DNA of 64,000 nucleotides from Lysinibacillus sphaericus OT4b.31 (GCF_000392615.1 NZ_KB933398.1:3457705-3521704), one strand, 5' to 3'; shown: positions 1 to 9,054, counted from the stretch's first letter. Numbers and translations are program-made. Notes: generated from the sequence alone by a model not told the origin.

Positions 1-596
1 AATGCCTCAGTGGCATATATATTGCCACAGCCTGAAACAACTTGTCCATCCATTATCACTTCTTTAACAGCCTTGTTCTCGTATTTAGGTAATAACGTTT
101 TGGCAATAAAATAAGTACTCGCGCACTCATCGAACGGCTCAGGTGCCATTTTTGTTAGTGGTGCATGATCTTCTATCTGTGCTAAAAAACGCAACTCACC
201 AAAGCGACGAATATCTGAGTAAATTAAATACCCACCGTCTGACATGTGAAATGTTGCATGAATATGTTTTTTAAATTTAGCCTCTCCAATATCTTCAGGG
301 GAATTAACAACAAACCATGCACCTGTCATTCCTAAATGACTGACTAATATATAAGGCACATCCTCTTTCAATAGATGGAAAAAGATATATTTTGCACGAC
401 GTTCAATCCTGTGAATTGTCATTTGAGTTAGCGCCATTTCAAACGCATCTGGCTCTGATTGTTTAACGATACATTGTTTTCCCTCACTAAAAGAAAAGCG
501 AATGATTTCAGATAGCTGTACCTGTTCAATTGTACGTCCTTCAATTTCAGGTTTTAACGCCTGTACAACACCTTCAACTTCTGGTAATTCAGGCAC
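1..596 (-). CDS. mutM: Formamidopyrimidine-DNA glycosylase MutM (Fpg), C-terminus cut by window edge
   Basis: This is the base-excision repair enzyme that removes 8-oxoguanine and ring-opened purines and nicks the strand by beta,delta-elimination. I read about 198 N-terminal residues from a GTG start at 596. The start gives MPELPEVEG, with the catalytic N-terminal Pro2 and Glu3 that define the family. HLGMTG (about residue 75) and SDIRRFG (about 110) are the conserved helix and lesion-recognition loop. The C-terminal zinc finger lies outside the window. The ribosome site TAGGAGGTG overlaps the polA stop codon, so mutM is co-transcribed and probably translationally coupled with polA, the order seen in Bacillus. 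Identity is very secure; only the end is unseen. Confidence 0.95.
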   Translation of the reverse strand, partial: MPELPEVEGVVQALKPEIEGRTIEQVQLSEIIRFSFSEGKQCIVKQSEPDAFEMALTQMTIHRIERRAKYIFFHLLKEDVPYILVSHLGMTGAWFVVNSPEDIGEAKFKKHIHATFHMSDGGYLIYSDIRRFGELRFLAQIEDHAPLTKMAPEPFDECASTYFIAKTLLPKYENKAVKEVIMDGQVVSGCGNIYATEA

Positions 597-607
597 TTTA
601 ACACCTC

Positions 608-3235
608 CTACTTTGCTTCGTACCATGTTGCCCCGTAGTTGAAGTCCACTTTTAATGGTACAGTAAGCTCGATGGCATTCTCCATTACTTCTGGTACGAT
701 TTTTTCAAGCAGAGCAATCTCTTCTTTTGGTGCTTCAAAGATTAATTCATCATGCACTTGTAAAAGAAGCTTTGCCTGCATATTTTCTTTTTTCAAACGG
801 GCATCCATATCAATCATCGCTTTTTTTATAATGTCAGCAGCACTACCCTGAATTGGCGTGTTCATTGCTGTACGCTCCGCAAAGCTTCTTAGATTGAAGT
901 TAGAGCTAGTAATATCAGGTAAATAGCGACGACGATTTAATATTGTTGTCACAAAGCCATTAAACTTTGCATCCTGTACAATGTCATCCATATAGCGCTT
1001 TACACCCGGGAAGCTCGCAAAATACTTGTCAATAAATAGAGCAGCTTCTTTACGCGTGATATCTAAATTTTGCGATAAGCCATAATCACTAATTCCGTAA
1101 ACGATACCAAAGTTAACTGCTTTAGCAGCTCGACGCATATTACTATCGACCTCTTCCGCAGATACATGGAAGACATCCATCGCAGTACGCGTATGCACAT
1201 CCATCCCTTCACGGAAAGCTTCTACTAAGTTTGGATCTTCAGACATATGAGCAAGAACGCGCAGTTCGATTTGTGAATAGTCAGCCGAGAATAAAATCCA
1301 ATCCTCTTGAGATGGTACAAATGCCTGACGAATTTTACGTCCTTCCTCCAAACGAATTGGAATGTTTTGTAGGTTTGGATCTGTCGAGCTCAGGCGTCCT
1401 GTCGCTGTTAATGCCTGTTGGAAGCGCGTATGCACCTTGCTATCTTGTTCACGAATTTCTTTTAGCAGACCCTCAATATAAGTTGATTGTAATTTGCCTA
1501 ATTGACGATACATTAAAATATGTTCAATAATCGCATGCTCTGGCTTTAATTTTTCTAATACATCTGCAGCTGTCGAATAGCCCGTCTTCGTTTTTTTGAT
1601 TACAGGAAGTCCAAGCTTATCGAAAAGTATAACCCCTAACTGCTTCGGTGAATTAATATTAAATGCTTCGCCTGCTTCAGCATAAATAGCTTGCTCAAGG
1701 ACTACTAACTTATCAGTCAGCTCCTGTCCCATTTCTTCTAGCGTCGCACGATTCACCGTAATACCTTCACTTTCCATTTCACTTAAGATGGCTGCAAGTG
1801 GCAGTTCTAAATTTTTATAAAGCTCAAACTGTTCGTTTTCACGCAGTAACTCCTCCAGCTTCGGTTGCAATGCCCAAACAGCAAAGGCTTTACGGCTCAC
1901 ATGTTCGGCAAGTATAGCTGTATCTGGTACAGCACGTTTTGCTCCTTTTCCGTAAACCGATTCATTAGCTTGTACATCACGATAGCCAAGCTCCTTTGCA
2001 AGAGTTGCCACATCATCACCACTAAGTGCAGGATTGTTAATGTAGGATGCAAGCAGTAAATCAAAGTCAACACCGGCTAAACGAATCCCCTCACGCTTTA
2101 AGGCTGCCTGGGATGCCTTTGAATCAGCCATATATTTCACTTTTGTTGCATCCTCTAGCCAACGACGAAGTACATCTGATTTTACCGCAACGTCAAACGG
2201 CACATATTTTGTAGCTGTACCGTCTGTAAAAGCAATTCCAAGTTGCTGACATGTATGGTAATGCTCGTCCTCAAGCTCCACATGTACGGCCATTACATCC
2301 TTGAGGAACTCAGGTTTTACTTCTTGTACAATATCATAAGCAAATGGTGCACGTTCTTCTTCCTCGATCGTAAAATCACTTTTTTCTAGTAGTGATTTAA
2401 AGCCAAGTTCCTGCCACACATCGATTAGCGCTGCCTCATCCGGACCGTTATAGGTAAGCTCTGTCAGTGCTACTTCAATCGGTGCCTCTGTGAAAATTGT
2501 TGCAAGCTGTTTACTCATAAGTGCCTGTTCTTCGTTTGCGACAAGCTTTTCTTTCATTTTAGAAGTCTTTACGGTATCCATTGCCTCATAAAGGGCCTCT
2601 ACTGATCCGTGCTCTTTTAACAATTTAACCGCAGTCTTTTCACCTACACCTGGCACACCTGGAATATTGTCCGAAGCATCCCCCATTAGACCCTTCATAT
2701 CGATAATTTGCAATGGTGTTAAACCGTATTTTTCCTCAATAAAGGCTGGTGTGTTTTTTTCAATTTCCGTAATACCCTTTTTCGTAATATACACGGTTAC
2801 CTGTTCTGTTGCGAGCTGTGTTAAGTCACGGTCTCCCGATACGATAATAACGTCTATATCCTGAGTCGCCGCTTCCTTTGCCAATGTCCCAATGATATCG
2901 TCCGCTTCGTACATTTCAAGTTCATAGCGTTTAATACCATATGCATCGATCAGCTTGCGTATATATGGAAATTGCTCAGATAATTCTGGTGGGGTCTTTT
3001 GACGTCCACCCTTATATTCTGTAAACGTATCATGACGGAAAGTTGTTTTTCCCGCATCAAAGGCAACGAGCATCTTCGTCGGCTGTTCTTCCGCCAAAAT
3101 CCTTTGTAACATTGTCGTAAAACCGTATACTGCATTCGTATGAATACCACTATCATTCGTTAACAATGGCAACGCAAAAAACGCGCGATACGCTAAACTA
3201 TTGCCGTCCAGTAATAGCAATTTTTCCTTTGTCAT
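608..3235 (-). CDS. polA: DNA polymerase I
   Basis: Repair and Okazaki-fragment polymerase of 875 residues, the normal length for Bacillales PolA. The N-terminal third is the 5'-3' exonuclease/FEN domain (LLLLDGNSLAYRAFF at the start; acidic DIIIVSGDRDLTQL-type cluster; helix-hairpin-helix GVPGVGEKTA). The middle third has the 3'-5' exonuclease fold but no recognisable Asp-Glu-Asp catalytic set, as in other Bacillus polymerases, so proofreading is probably absent (family knowledge plus inspection). The C-terminal third carries motif A DYSQIELR, motif B RRAAKAVNFGIVYG and motif C VHDEL. Start ATG is preceded by AGGAGGAATTT. mutM follows 11 bases downstream. Unlike in B. subtilis, where phoR precedes polA, five genes separate them here. 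Confidence 0.98.
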   Translation of the reverse strand: MTKEKLLLLDGNSLAYRAFFALPLLTNDSGIHTNAVYGFTTMLQRILAEEQPTKMLVAFDAGKTTFRHDTFTEYKGGRQKTPPELSEQFPYIRKLIDAYGIKRYELEMYEADDIIGTLAKEAATQDIDVIIVSGDRDLTQLATEQVTVYITKKGITEIEKNTPAFIEEKYGLTPLQIIDMKGLMGDASDNIPGVPGVGEKTAVKLLKEHGSVEALYEAMDTVKTSKMKEKLVANEEQALMSKQLATIFTEAPIEVALTELTYNGPDEAALIDVWQELGFKSLLEKSDFTIEEEERAPFAYDIVQEVKPEFLKDVMAVHVELEDEHYHTCQQLGIAFTDGTATKYVPFDVAVKSDVLRRWLEDATKVKYMADSKASQAALKREGIRLAGVDFDLLLASYINNPALSGDDVATLAKELGYRDVQANESVYGKGAKRAVPDTAILAEHVSRKAFAVWALQPKLEELLRENEQFELYKNLELPLAAILSEMESEGITVNRATLEEMGQELTDKLVVLEQAIYAEAGEAFNINSPKQLGVILFDKLGLPVIKKTKTGYSTAADVLEKLKPEHAIIEHILMYRQLGKLQSTYIEGLLKEIREQDSKVHTRFQQALTATGRLSSTDPNLQNIPIRLEEGRKIRQAFVPSQEDWILFSADYSQIELRVLAHMSEDPNLVEAFREGMDVHTRTAMDVFHVSAEEVDSNMRRAAKAVNFGIVYGISDYGLSQNLDITRKEAALFIDKYFASFPGVKRYMDDIVQDAKFNGFVTTILNRRRYLPDITSSNFNLRSFAERTAMNTPIQGSAADIIKKAMIDMDARLKKENMQAKLLLQVHDELIFEAPKEEIALLEKIVPEVMENAIELTVPLKVDFNYGATWYEAK

Positions 3236-3411
3236 TTAAAATTCCTCCTGCGTTGTCGTCGTCTTTCTATTGTAAAACGAAAACGTATGTTTGAAAATGC
3301 CTCTTCCCATTACTTTATCGGGAAAACAAACTTTTTACCAATCATAGAGACGAAAATCCGTTAAAATTTCTAAATAGAACAAAACTGGAGCAATTCTAGC
3401 CTAGTCACAAA

Positions 3412-3457
3412 AAAAGCCAATTGCCTAATGCAATCGACTCTATATCACTATTGGCTT
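3412..3457 (-). terminator. Rho-independent terminator of the small membrane protein gene
   Basis: AAGCCAAT pairs with ATTGGCTT across a loop of about 27 bases, followed on the minus strand by a run of T. The upstream arm overlaps the last codons of the gene ending at 3448. Confidence 0.7.
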
Positions 3458-3879
3458 ACTTCTGTTGTCTTATCTTTGCGATTGAAAATTTCCTCATATA
3501 TAACCGTTAAAATAAAGGCATTCATAAAAGCAATCACTAAAAATAAAGGCATACCACCAAGCTCAGGTTGTGTGAGCTTTATACTAAATACCATGACTGT
3601 ACCAATTTGCGCTAGGAAGAAAATGAATCCAATCCCTACCTGCCAAATAGGTCGCTGTACTTTACGTTTCTCGTACCAGAACATTTTTTTAAATGCCTTA
3701 CGGACATCTTCCGCAATAACTAAACTTATTAAAAATAAAACCACAAAAAATACCGGTATATAATAAACACTTTTCGTCAGCCATTCAAAATCTGTTAGTC
3801 GAAAGAAAAGTGTAAACAACGATGCCATACTACAAGCTATTCCTAAATTTTGGAGCCACGTGCTAATTTGTAATTTCAC
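3448..3879 (-). CDS. Small four-helix membrane protein of unknown function
   Basis: I do not recognise this protein. It has about 143 residues and four strongly hydrophobic stretches (roughly residues 10-28, 38-57, 78-99 and 108-126) joined by short basic loops (e.g. KKMFWYEKRKVQR between helices 2 and 3), so it is almost certainly an integral membrane protein with cytoplasmic positive loops. I chose the GTG at 3879 because GGGGG lies at the right distance before it; an ATG at 3894 would overlap that ribosome site. It stands between hflC and polA with its own terminator. No catalytic motif is visible. It may be a lineage-specific gene carried with the hflKC insertion. Confidence 0.75.
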   Translation of the reverse strand: MKLQISTWLQNLGIACSMASLFTLFFRLTDFEWLTKSVYYIPVFFVVLFLISLVIAEDVRKAFKKMFWYEKRKVQRPIWQVGIGFIFFLAQIGTVMVFSIKLTQPELGGMPLFLVIAFMNAFILTVIYEEIFNRKDKTTEVSQ

Positions 3880-3969
3880 AGCTATTACCCCCATTTATCA
3901 TTTCTAAACATCATAATTTTATCAGAAAATAGGATTCTATGAAACACTTAATTATGAATTTGCTATAAC

Positions 3970-4013
3970 AAAAAAGTGGAAATTGCATACTTTGCTAGTA
4001 CGCAATTTCCACT
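3970..4013 (-). terminator. Rho-independent terminator of hflKC
   Basis: A perfect 12-bp stem (AGTGGAAATTGC / GCAATTTCCACT at 3975-3986 and 4002-4013) is followed on the minus strand by TTTTTT. It lies 29 bases after the hflC stop. Confidence 0.9.
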
Positions 4014-4042
4014 ACTATTAAATCCCTGCAAGGATTACTAAA

Positions 4043-5053
4043 TTATTGTATATAGCCTGATAAAAGTTTTGCATATGGTGAAGTGGATGGCAAAATAATG
4101 ACTGTATCTTCCCCGACAGTTTTCTTATACGATTCGAGCGTACGATACAAGGAATAAAATTCAGGATCTTTTGAGAATGAGCTGTTATAAATTTTGGCAG
4201 CCTCTTCTTCTCCCTCCGCTTGAATTAACGATGCTTCTTTATTTGCTGTTGCTAGCATTTCTTGAACTTGACGATCTGTCTGTGCTTCAATACGACGTTT
4301 ATCTGCATCACCTTCTGATAGATATAATTGTGCAATCGATTGACGTTCAGACACCATTCTAGTGTAAACAGACTGTTCATTTTCAGACGGTAAATCCGTA
4401 CGACGAATACGAACATCGACCACTTCAATACCATATTTATCATCTGACAATAGTTTATTTACGCGTTTAGTAACACGGTCATTTAAGCTACCGCGAGAGG
4501 AATTTTCATCATTAATAATTTCCTCATACTTCAATTGTCCAAGTTCCGTACGAATAACCGAATAAATAAATTCCTCCATACGAGTCTCTGCTTTACTAAG
4601 TGTTCCTGCATTTGAAATAAGCGCCTTCGGATCTGTAATTCGCCATACAGCGTAGTTATCAATAATAATACGTTTTTTATCTTTAGTATTAATTTCTTCC
4701 TCTGAAATATCATACGTCATTTGATTTTTTGGTAATCTCGTTACGCTTTGAATGAATGGCACCTTTATTTTCAATCCAGGATCACGTTCAAACTTCACCA
4801 CTTCTCCAAATTGACGAACGACGGCATACTCAGATTCTTTTACAATATAAACATTAGCAAATAGAATAATAGCAAGTGCAAATACAACCGTTAAAGTGAC
4901 AGCAAGTGAAAGGAATTTCTTTGGATTTAAGGGACTTTTTTTAGACATTTTTACAACGTTATCGCTCTTGTCTCCATCAGCAGGAGCGGTATTTTTCGTT
5001 TTACCTGATAAAAAACTTAGAAATTTATCAAGGTCCTTATTTTTTTGGTCCAT
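4043..5053 (-). CDS. hflC: SPFH-domain membrane protein HflC
   Basis: HflC forms with HflK a membrane complex that caps and modulates the FtsH protease (established in E. coli). 336 residues: an unusually long charged N-terminus (about 45 residues), one membrane segment (about 48-68), then the SPFH/band 7 domain starting at YIVKESEYAVVRQFGEV, and an Ala/Glu-rich coiled coil (about 230-295) typical of the family. Its ATG shares one base with the hflK stop (TAATG), so the two are translationally coupled. B. subtilis lacks a direct hflKC pair, so the presence here between phoR and polA is a lineage difference. Identity as HflC rather than HflK follows from order and shorter C-terminus. Confidence 0.9.
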   Translation of the reverse strand: MDQKNKDLDKFLSFLSGKTKNTAPADGDKSDNVVKMSKKSPLNPKKFLSLAVTLTVVFALAIILFANVYIVKESEYAVVRQFGEVVKFERDPGLKIKVPFIQSVTRLPKNQMTYDISEEEINTKDKKRIIIDNYAVWRITDPKALISNAGTLSKAETRMEEFIYSVIRTELGQLKYEEIINDENSSRGSLNDRVTKRVNKLLSDDKYGIEVVDVRIRRTDLPSENEQSVYTRMVSERQSIAQLYLSEGDADKRRIEAQTDRQVQEMLATANKEASLIQAEGEEEAAKIYNSSFSKDPEFYSLYRTLESYKKTVGEDTVIILPSTSPYAKLLSGYIQ

Positions 5054-6030
5054 TAGTTACCGCTCCCCTCTTTTTTCTCTTTTTTCTCTGTAGTCGTTTG
5101 CTGTTCTGTAGGTTGCAACGCTTGTAATGGTAAATACTTCATTGTACTGCCATCATCATTCATAATATAAAGTTGTGCTTTCGGTAGGACGTTTTCAAGT
5201 GTTTCTAACACTAAACGTTCACGTGTAATTTGTTGATTGCCTTTATATTGTTCATACATTTTATTGAAGACGGCCACATCCCCTTGTGCCTGCTCAGTAC
5301 GCGCTTTTTTTGCACCTTCAGCCTTTGAAATAATGGCATCTTTTTCACCTTCAGCTTCGCTGATGCGTTGGTTTTTATACTTTTGTGCTTCATTTGTTTT
5401 TGTATTTTTCGTTTCACGTGCATCTGTAACTGCTGTAAAGGCTGCACGTACTTCGGAGTTAGGTAGCTCCACATCTTGTAGTTTTACACCTAAAATACCA
5501 ACACCTATATCATATTTTTCTACTAAAGATACGAGTAAATCACGCGTATTCGCTTCAATTTCTGCCTTACCATCTGTTAGCGCCGCATCAATCGTTGAGC
5601 TCCCAATAATTGAACGAATCGCGCTTGATGTGGCGCTATGTAGAATTTCTTCTGGATTTTGTGAACTGAATAAATACTTTCGTGGATCTGTAATTTTCCA
5701 CTGAACAACGAGATCTGTTAAAACGATGTTTTCATCCCCCGTAATCATTTTCGTTTCAGCATCATAGTCCTCCAACTCGCCTGACTTGTTTTGCTTATAA
5801 CCAAACTGTAAACTAAATGTTTCTTTCGATAAAACCTCTACCGACTGAACTGGCCAAGGTAATTTAAAGTGTAAACCAGGATTTGTAACCATATCATCAG
5901 CACGACCAAATGTAATGACAACGGCTTGCTCCGATTCATCTACTGTGTACCACGATGTAAATACAGCGATCAGTGCCACAATACCGAAAATTCCAAGTCC
6001 CACCATCATTAGTGTCTTTTTCACACTCAT
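5053..6030 (-). CDS. hflK: SPFH-domain membrane protein HflK
   Basis: Partner of HflC; 325 residues. One N-terminal membrane segment (about 7-28) is followed by an SPFH domain (SEQAVVITFGRADDMVTNPGLHFKLPWPV), a coiled coil rich in Ala/Lys/Glu (about 215-275), and a charged Glu/Lys-rich C-terminus (TEKKEKKEGSG). It lacks the long Gly-rich N-terminus of E. coli HflK. The start ATG is preceded by AAGGGAGGAACAGAC. First gene of the hflK-hflC pair, which shares a TAATG junction. The inferred role is control of FtsH-dependent membrane protein turnover; ftsH is not in this window. Confidence 0.9.
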   Translation of the reverse strand: MSVKKTLMMVGLGIFGIVALIAVFTSWYTVDESEQAVVITFGRADDMVTNPGLHFKLPWPVQSVEVLSKETFSLQFGYKQNKSGELEDYDAETKMITGDENIVLTDLVVQWKITDPRKYLFSSQNPEEILHSATSSAIRSIIGSSTIDAALTDGKAEIEANTRDLLVSLVEKYDIGVGILGVKLQDVELPNSEVRAAFTAVTDARETKNTKTNEAQKYKNQRISEAEGEKDAIISKAEGAKKARTEQAQGDVAVFNKMYEQYKGNQQITRERLVLETLENVLPKAQLYIMNDDGSTMKYLPLQALQPTEQQTTTEKKEKKEGSGN

Positions 6031-6134
6031 GTCTGTTCCTCCCTTTTACTTAGTACTATTGTATACGGGAAAACTTACAAAAAGTTTCAAGAAAATAATA
6101 TTTATTGGGCGTCTTACACTGTTATATAATCAAA

Positions 6135-6166
6135 ATATCCTGTCACCAATTAAGGCAACAGGATAT
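6135..6166 (-). terminator. Probable terminator of lrgAB
   Basis: ATATCCTGT pairs with ACAGGATAT at 6135-6143 and 6158-6166; the minus strand continues with TTTTG, a short U-tract. The upstream arm overlaps the lrgB stop codon. Weaker than the other terminators here. Confidence 0.55.
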
Positions 6167-6863
6167 TCATAACAAGTTGTTCAAATACAGGGAAAAATGT
6201 TGTTGATAAGATTATACTAATTAAAGCCGCAACAACCATGGCTAAACTTGCAAAAGTACCTTCCAGCTCACCAAACTCAAATGCTTTAGAAGTACCTGTA
6301 CCATGCGCCCCCATACCAAGCATTAAACCTTTTGTGGACGGTGTACGAAAACGACTTAATCGAATGATTAGTGGTGCAAGTAGGCTTCCAAGAATACCCG
6401 TAGTCATAACGAAAACAGCAGTGAGTGTTGGCGAACCGCCAATCATATTTGAAATATCCATTGCGATGGGTGTTGTGACAGAACGTGGTACTAAGCTGTG
6501 CACTAGTTCGTCATTTAATCCAAGCATTAATGCCATGAAAAATGAGGATATAATTGCAACAGCCGACCCAACAGCAATACTAAGAAAAATTTCAAAGGCA
6601 TGTTTTTTTAGAAGCGAGAAATTTTTATATATCGGTACGGCAAAAGCAATTGTCGCCGGCCCAAGTAAGTTCGTTAAAATATTGGCTCCTGCATTATAGG
6701 AATCATAGGATGTTCCTGTTAGCAGTAAAACAGTAATGATGACTAATGGTGTGATAAGCATTGGTGTTAGCCATTCTTTTTTAAACTTTTGATAGAATAT
6801 TTTACACGTGTAAAAAATGGCGATAGTTCCCAGCAAACTTATTACAGCAATCAACATACTCAT
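6150..6863 (-). CDS. lrgB: LrgB/YohK-family membrane protein
   Basis: Polytopic membrane protein of 237 residues with the LrgB/CidB hallmarks: NLLGPATIAFAVPIYKNF, PRSVTTPIAMDIS, and GAHGTGTSKAFEFGELEG near the C-terminus. Members of this family pair with a small LrgA-type protein; the pair is linked to murein hydrolase control in Staphylococcus and to pyruvate transport (PftAB/YsbAB) in B. subtilis. Which role applies here cannot be read from sequence. It overlaps lrgA by four bases (ATGA-type junction). There is no lytST-type two-component system beside it; phoPR lies upstream, but a link is only positional. Confidence 0.92.
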   Translation of the reverse strand: MSMLIAVISLLGTIAIFYTCKIFYQKFKKEWLTPMLITPLVIITVLLLTGTSYDSYNAGANILTNLLGPATIAFAVPIYKNFSLLKKHAFEIFLSIAVGSAVAIISSFFMALMLGLNDELVHSLVPRSVTTPIAMDISNMIGGSPTLTAVFVMTTGILGSLLAPLIIRLSRFRTPSTKGLMLGMGAHGTGTSKAFEFGELEGTFASLAMVVAALISIILSTTFFPVFEQLVMNILLP

Positions 6864-7228
6864 GCAGTATCACCCTTCTTTCGTTGCTCTAGCCATTGTG
6901 CTGTGTAACCCGTCATTAGCATGACGACAATGGCACTCACGACGATTACAAGGACGACTTTCATGCCTTGAACACCGAACAGTGCATCATAATTGATAAC
7001 ACCAATTGCTGATGGAATGAAAAACAATAATAATTCACTCAGTAATAATCCCGCACCTAGCTCAACCCATTCAAGTTTTATGATATGAAACTGTAGTAGT
7101 AAAAACAATAATACTAGCCCTATTATGCTCCCTGGAATCGGCAAGTGAAGTATGCGTGCAATACTATTTCCGACAAATAATAGTATGTAAAGATAGCCAA
7201 TTTGCACGAGACATTTGGCGATTTTCAT
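6860..7228 (-). CDS. lrgA: LrgA/CidA-family holin-like protein
   Basis: Small hydrophobic protein of about 122 residues with four predicted membrane helices and the family signature LPIPGSIIGLVLLFLLL plus GAGLLLSELLLFFIPSAIGV. It acts with LrgB in the membrane. I start it at ATG 7228, which has AAGG six bases upstream; an in-frame TTG six bases earlier is possible but sits in the ribosome site. It is the first gene of the lrgA-lrgB pair. Function could be antiholin-like or pyruvate transport, as for LrgB. Confidence 0.9.
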   Translation of the reverse strand: MKIAKCLVQIGYLYILLFVGNSIARILHLPIPGSIIGLVLLFLLLQFHIIKLEWVELGAGLLLSELLLFFIPSAIGVINYDALFGVQGMKVVLVIVVSAIVVMLMTGYTAQWLEQRKKGDTA

Positions 7229-7290
7229 GGTCAACCTTCTTTCAATCTTTTATGCTACTATACTTTACACCTATTTTAGGTAAGTGTAAA

Positions 7291-7342
7291 ACACAAAAAG
7301 AATCCACCTCCAAAAAACTTTGGAAATAGATTCTTTTTGTGG
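7291..7342 (-). terminator. Terminator-like 13-bp hairpin downstream of phoR
   Basis: CACAAAAAGAATC at 7292-7304 pairs perfectly with GATTCTTTTTGTG at 7329-7341. The minus strand continues with TTTTACAC. It closes the transcript of phoPR after a 160-base unexplained segment. Confidence 0.65.
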
Positions 7343-7343
7343 T

Positions 7344-7475
7344 GTAGCTACAACCATAAAATGAAACTCCAATCAGTGAAGGTTTTCTTCATCTCCCACT
7401 GATGAGCATACGAGTGAATCAAGCTACATTTGGTCTTATCAAACTATTTGGGGGGTTTCTACAAATTAGTATAGT
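7344..7475 (-). other. Unexplained structured non-coding segment between phoR and lrgA
   Basis: There is no plausible gene between 7235 and 7500. The segment contains the dyad ATCAGTG/CACTGAT (7372-7378, 7397-7403), a nested alternative hairpin TGAAG/CTTCA in its loop, the self-complementary GTAGCTAC at its left end and a G6 tract near 7451. It ends next to the 13-bp hairpin at 7292-7341. It could be a decayed mobile-element end, a small palindromic repeat or a 3' UTR element of phoR. I cannot tell which; strand is assigned only because phoR reads through it. Confidence 0.35.
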
Positions 7476-7500
7476 CCCTTAATGTGAATCTTACATCATG

Positions 7501-9054
7501 TTATTGTAAAGAATTCGTTAATTTTTTAGGAATCATGACAATCATTTTTGTACCGGCGCCGACTTCGCTTTCCACCTGAATACGCCCATGATGTGCCTCC
7601 ACTAGATGTTTGACAATGGCAAGCCCTAAGCCTGTCCCGCCAGAATTCCGACTTCGTGCACGATCCACACGATAAAACCGTTCAAAGACACGAGCAATTT
7701 CATGCTTTTCAATACCGATTCCTTCATCCTCGATTTCAAGAATGCCATACGTTTCATCTTCCTTCAAACGAATGGTCACAGTCGTATTTTCGGGTGAATA
7801 GGTGATTGCATTGGTAATTAAATTCATGACAATTTGTATGATGCGATTCGCATCACCCATTACCTCTACATCTCTTGGAATATCAACATTAAAGCTCATA
7901 TTTTTCTCATCTAGCCGAGGACCTGTCAGCTCTGCTCCTCGTATGAGCACATCTTGCAAGTTCATTGGCATAATATTAACGGTAAAACCATGTTGTTCAA
8001 TTTTCGATAGTTCTAGTAAATCTTGAATGAGCATTTGTAGGCGATTACTTTCTTTATGAATAATTTCTAAAAAAGACAGTAACATTTTCTCATCTTTATA
8101 GGCCCCGTCTAGCAATGTTTCTGAAAAACCTTTAATAGACGTAATAGGTGTACGAAGTTCATGTGATACATTCGCGACAAAGTCTTTTCGAATTTGCTCT
8201 AAACGTATAAGCTCAGTAATATCATGCATAACAATTACAACACCAAGCCATCGCCCATGATCTCCAATAACCGGTGCACCATATACTTCTTTATTATATA
8301 ACTCTTGTTGGACTTCCATCTTAATTTGCTGACGGTAGGGCATTTCTGTTAAAAACACATGATCGATAAATTGCTCCAATGATTTTGGCAAGCCAATTGT
8401 ACGAAAAACCTTTCCTTGCACGTCTTCAAGTTGCATGCCAAAGCGTTCTAAAAATACACGATTGACAATCGATATATTCCCTTCTCGCCCAATCATCATA
8501 AGCGAGCTTCCCATATTTTCGATTAACGTTTTAAGCCTTTCCTCTTCAACCTCACGTATCGTTGTAATATCCTGCAAATTACGTGCCAAAATATTGATAG
8601 AATGACTAAGCGGCATCGTCCGTTCCTGCTCATTTTCATGGGCACGTGCACGATAATTCCCTTTTGCAAGCTCAAGTGCCGTTTCTGTCACATTATCAAT
8701 AGGTGCGGTAAAATTCTGAATCATATAGCGACTTACAATTGCCATTAAAATAATACTGATTAAGAATAATATCGCGAGTACTACAAATAGTCGTGCATGT
8801 AAATAAGATAGCAGCGAGTCGTTATTGTCAATTGTTTGGACTGCCAATAACGCCTCTTTGTCGTCCGCAGATAGTGTAATCTGTCGTTCCTCTAATACCT
8901 TATCTATCGCTTCTTGAATATGCGGGCTCTCCTGTTCATTGTACTGTTTTATATAAACAGGAAAAAGCTGACCTATGACAATAATTAGGACAGCTAGTAT
9001 TGTTGCGAGCAATAGCATGAATGTCAAGAATAAGCGGTTGCTCATTGATTTCAT
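7501..9054 (-). CDS. phoR: PhoR-type sensor histidine kinase
   Basis: Membrane sensor that phosphorylates PhoP, in Bacillus mainly under phosphate limitation. 517 residues: membrane segment 1 (about 8-30), an extracellular stretch of about 55 residues, membrane segment 2 (about 88-110), HAMP (about 110-163), PAS (about 172-285), phospho-acceptor His298 in NVSHELRTP, and ATPase boxes NLITNAITYSP, DEGIGIE and SGGTGLGLAIVKHLV. It is shorter than B. subtilis PhoR, with a small sensor loop. The gene overlaps phoP by four bases. It is in the expected position after citZ-icd-mdh; the exact stimulus is inferred from family and synteny. Confidence 0.93.
   Translation of the reverse strand: MKSMSNRLFLTFMLLLATILAVLIIVIGQLFPVYIKQYNEQESPHIQEAIDKVLEERQITLSADDKEALLAVQTIDNNDSLLSYLHARLFVVLAILFLISIILMAIVSRYMIQNFTAPIDNVTETALELAKGNYRARAHENEQERTMPLSHSINILARNLQDITTIREVEEERLKTLIENMGSSLMMIGREGNISIVNRVFLERFGMQLEDVQGKVFRTIGLPKSLEQFIDHVFLTEMPYRQQIKMEVQQELYNKEVYGAPVIGDHGRWLGVVIVMHDITELIRLEQIRKDFVANVSHELRTPITSIKGFSETLLDGAYKDEKMLLSFLEIIHKESNRLQMLIQDLLELSKIEQHGFTVNIMPMNLQDVLIRGAELTGPRLDEKNMSFNVDIPRDVEVMGDANRIIQIVMNLITNAITYSPENTTVTIRLKEDETYGILEIEDEGIGIEKHEIARVFERFYRVDRARSRNSGGTGLGLAIVKHLVEAHHGRIQVESEVGAGTKMIVMIPKKLTNSLQ

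Noticed and set aside
639-3156. Several open frames of 60-100 codons inside polA on either strand
   Set aside because: They lie wholly within polA in other frames, have no ribosome site and no family-like sequence.
6150-7228. lrgAB as a prophage holin/lysis cassette
   Set aside because: The pair is a chromosomal LrgA/LrgB family couple; no phage genes, endolysin or attachment sites are present.
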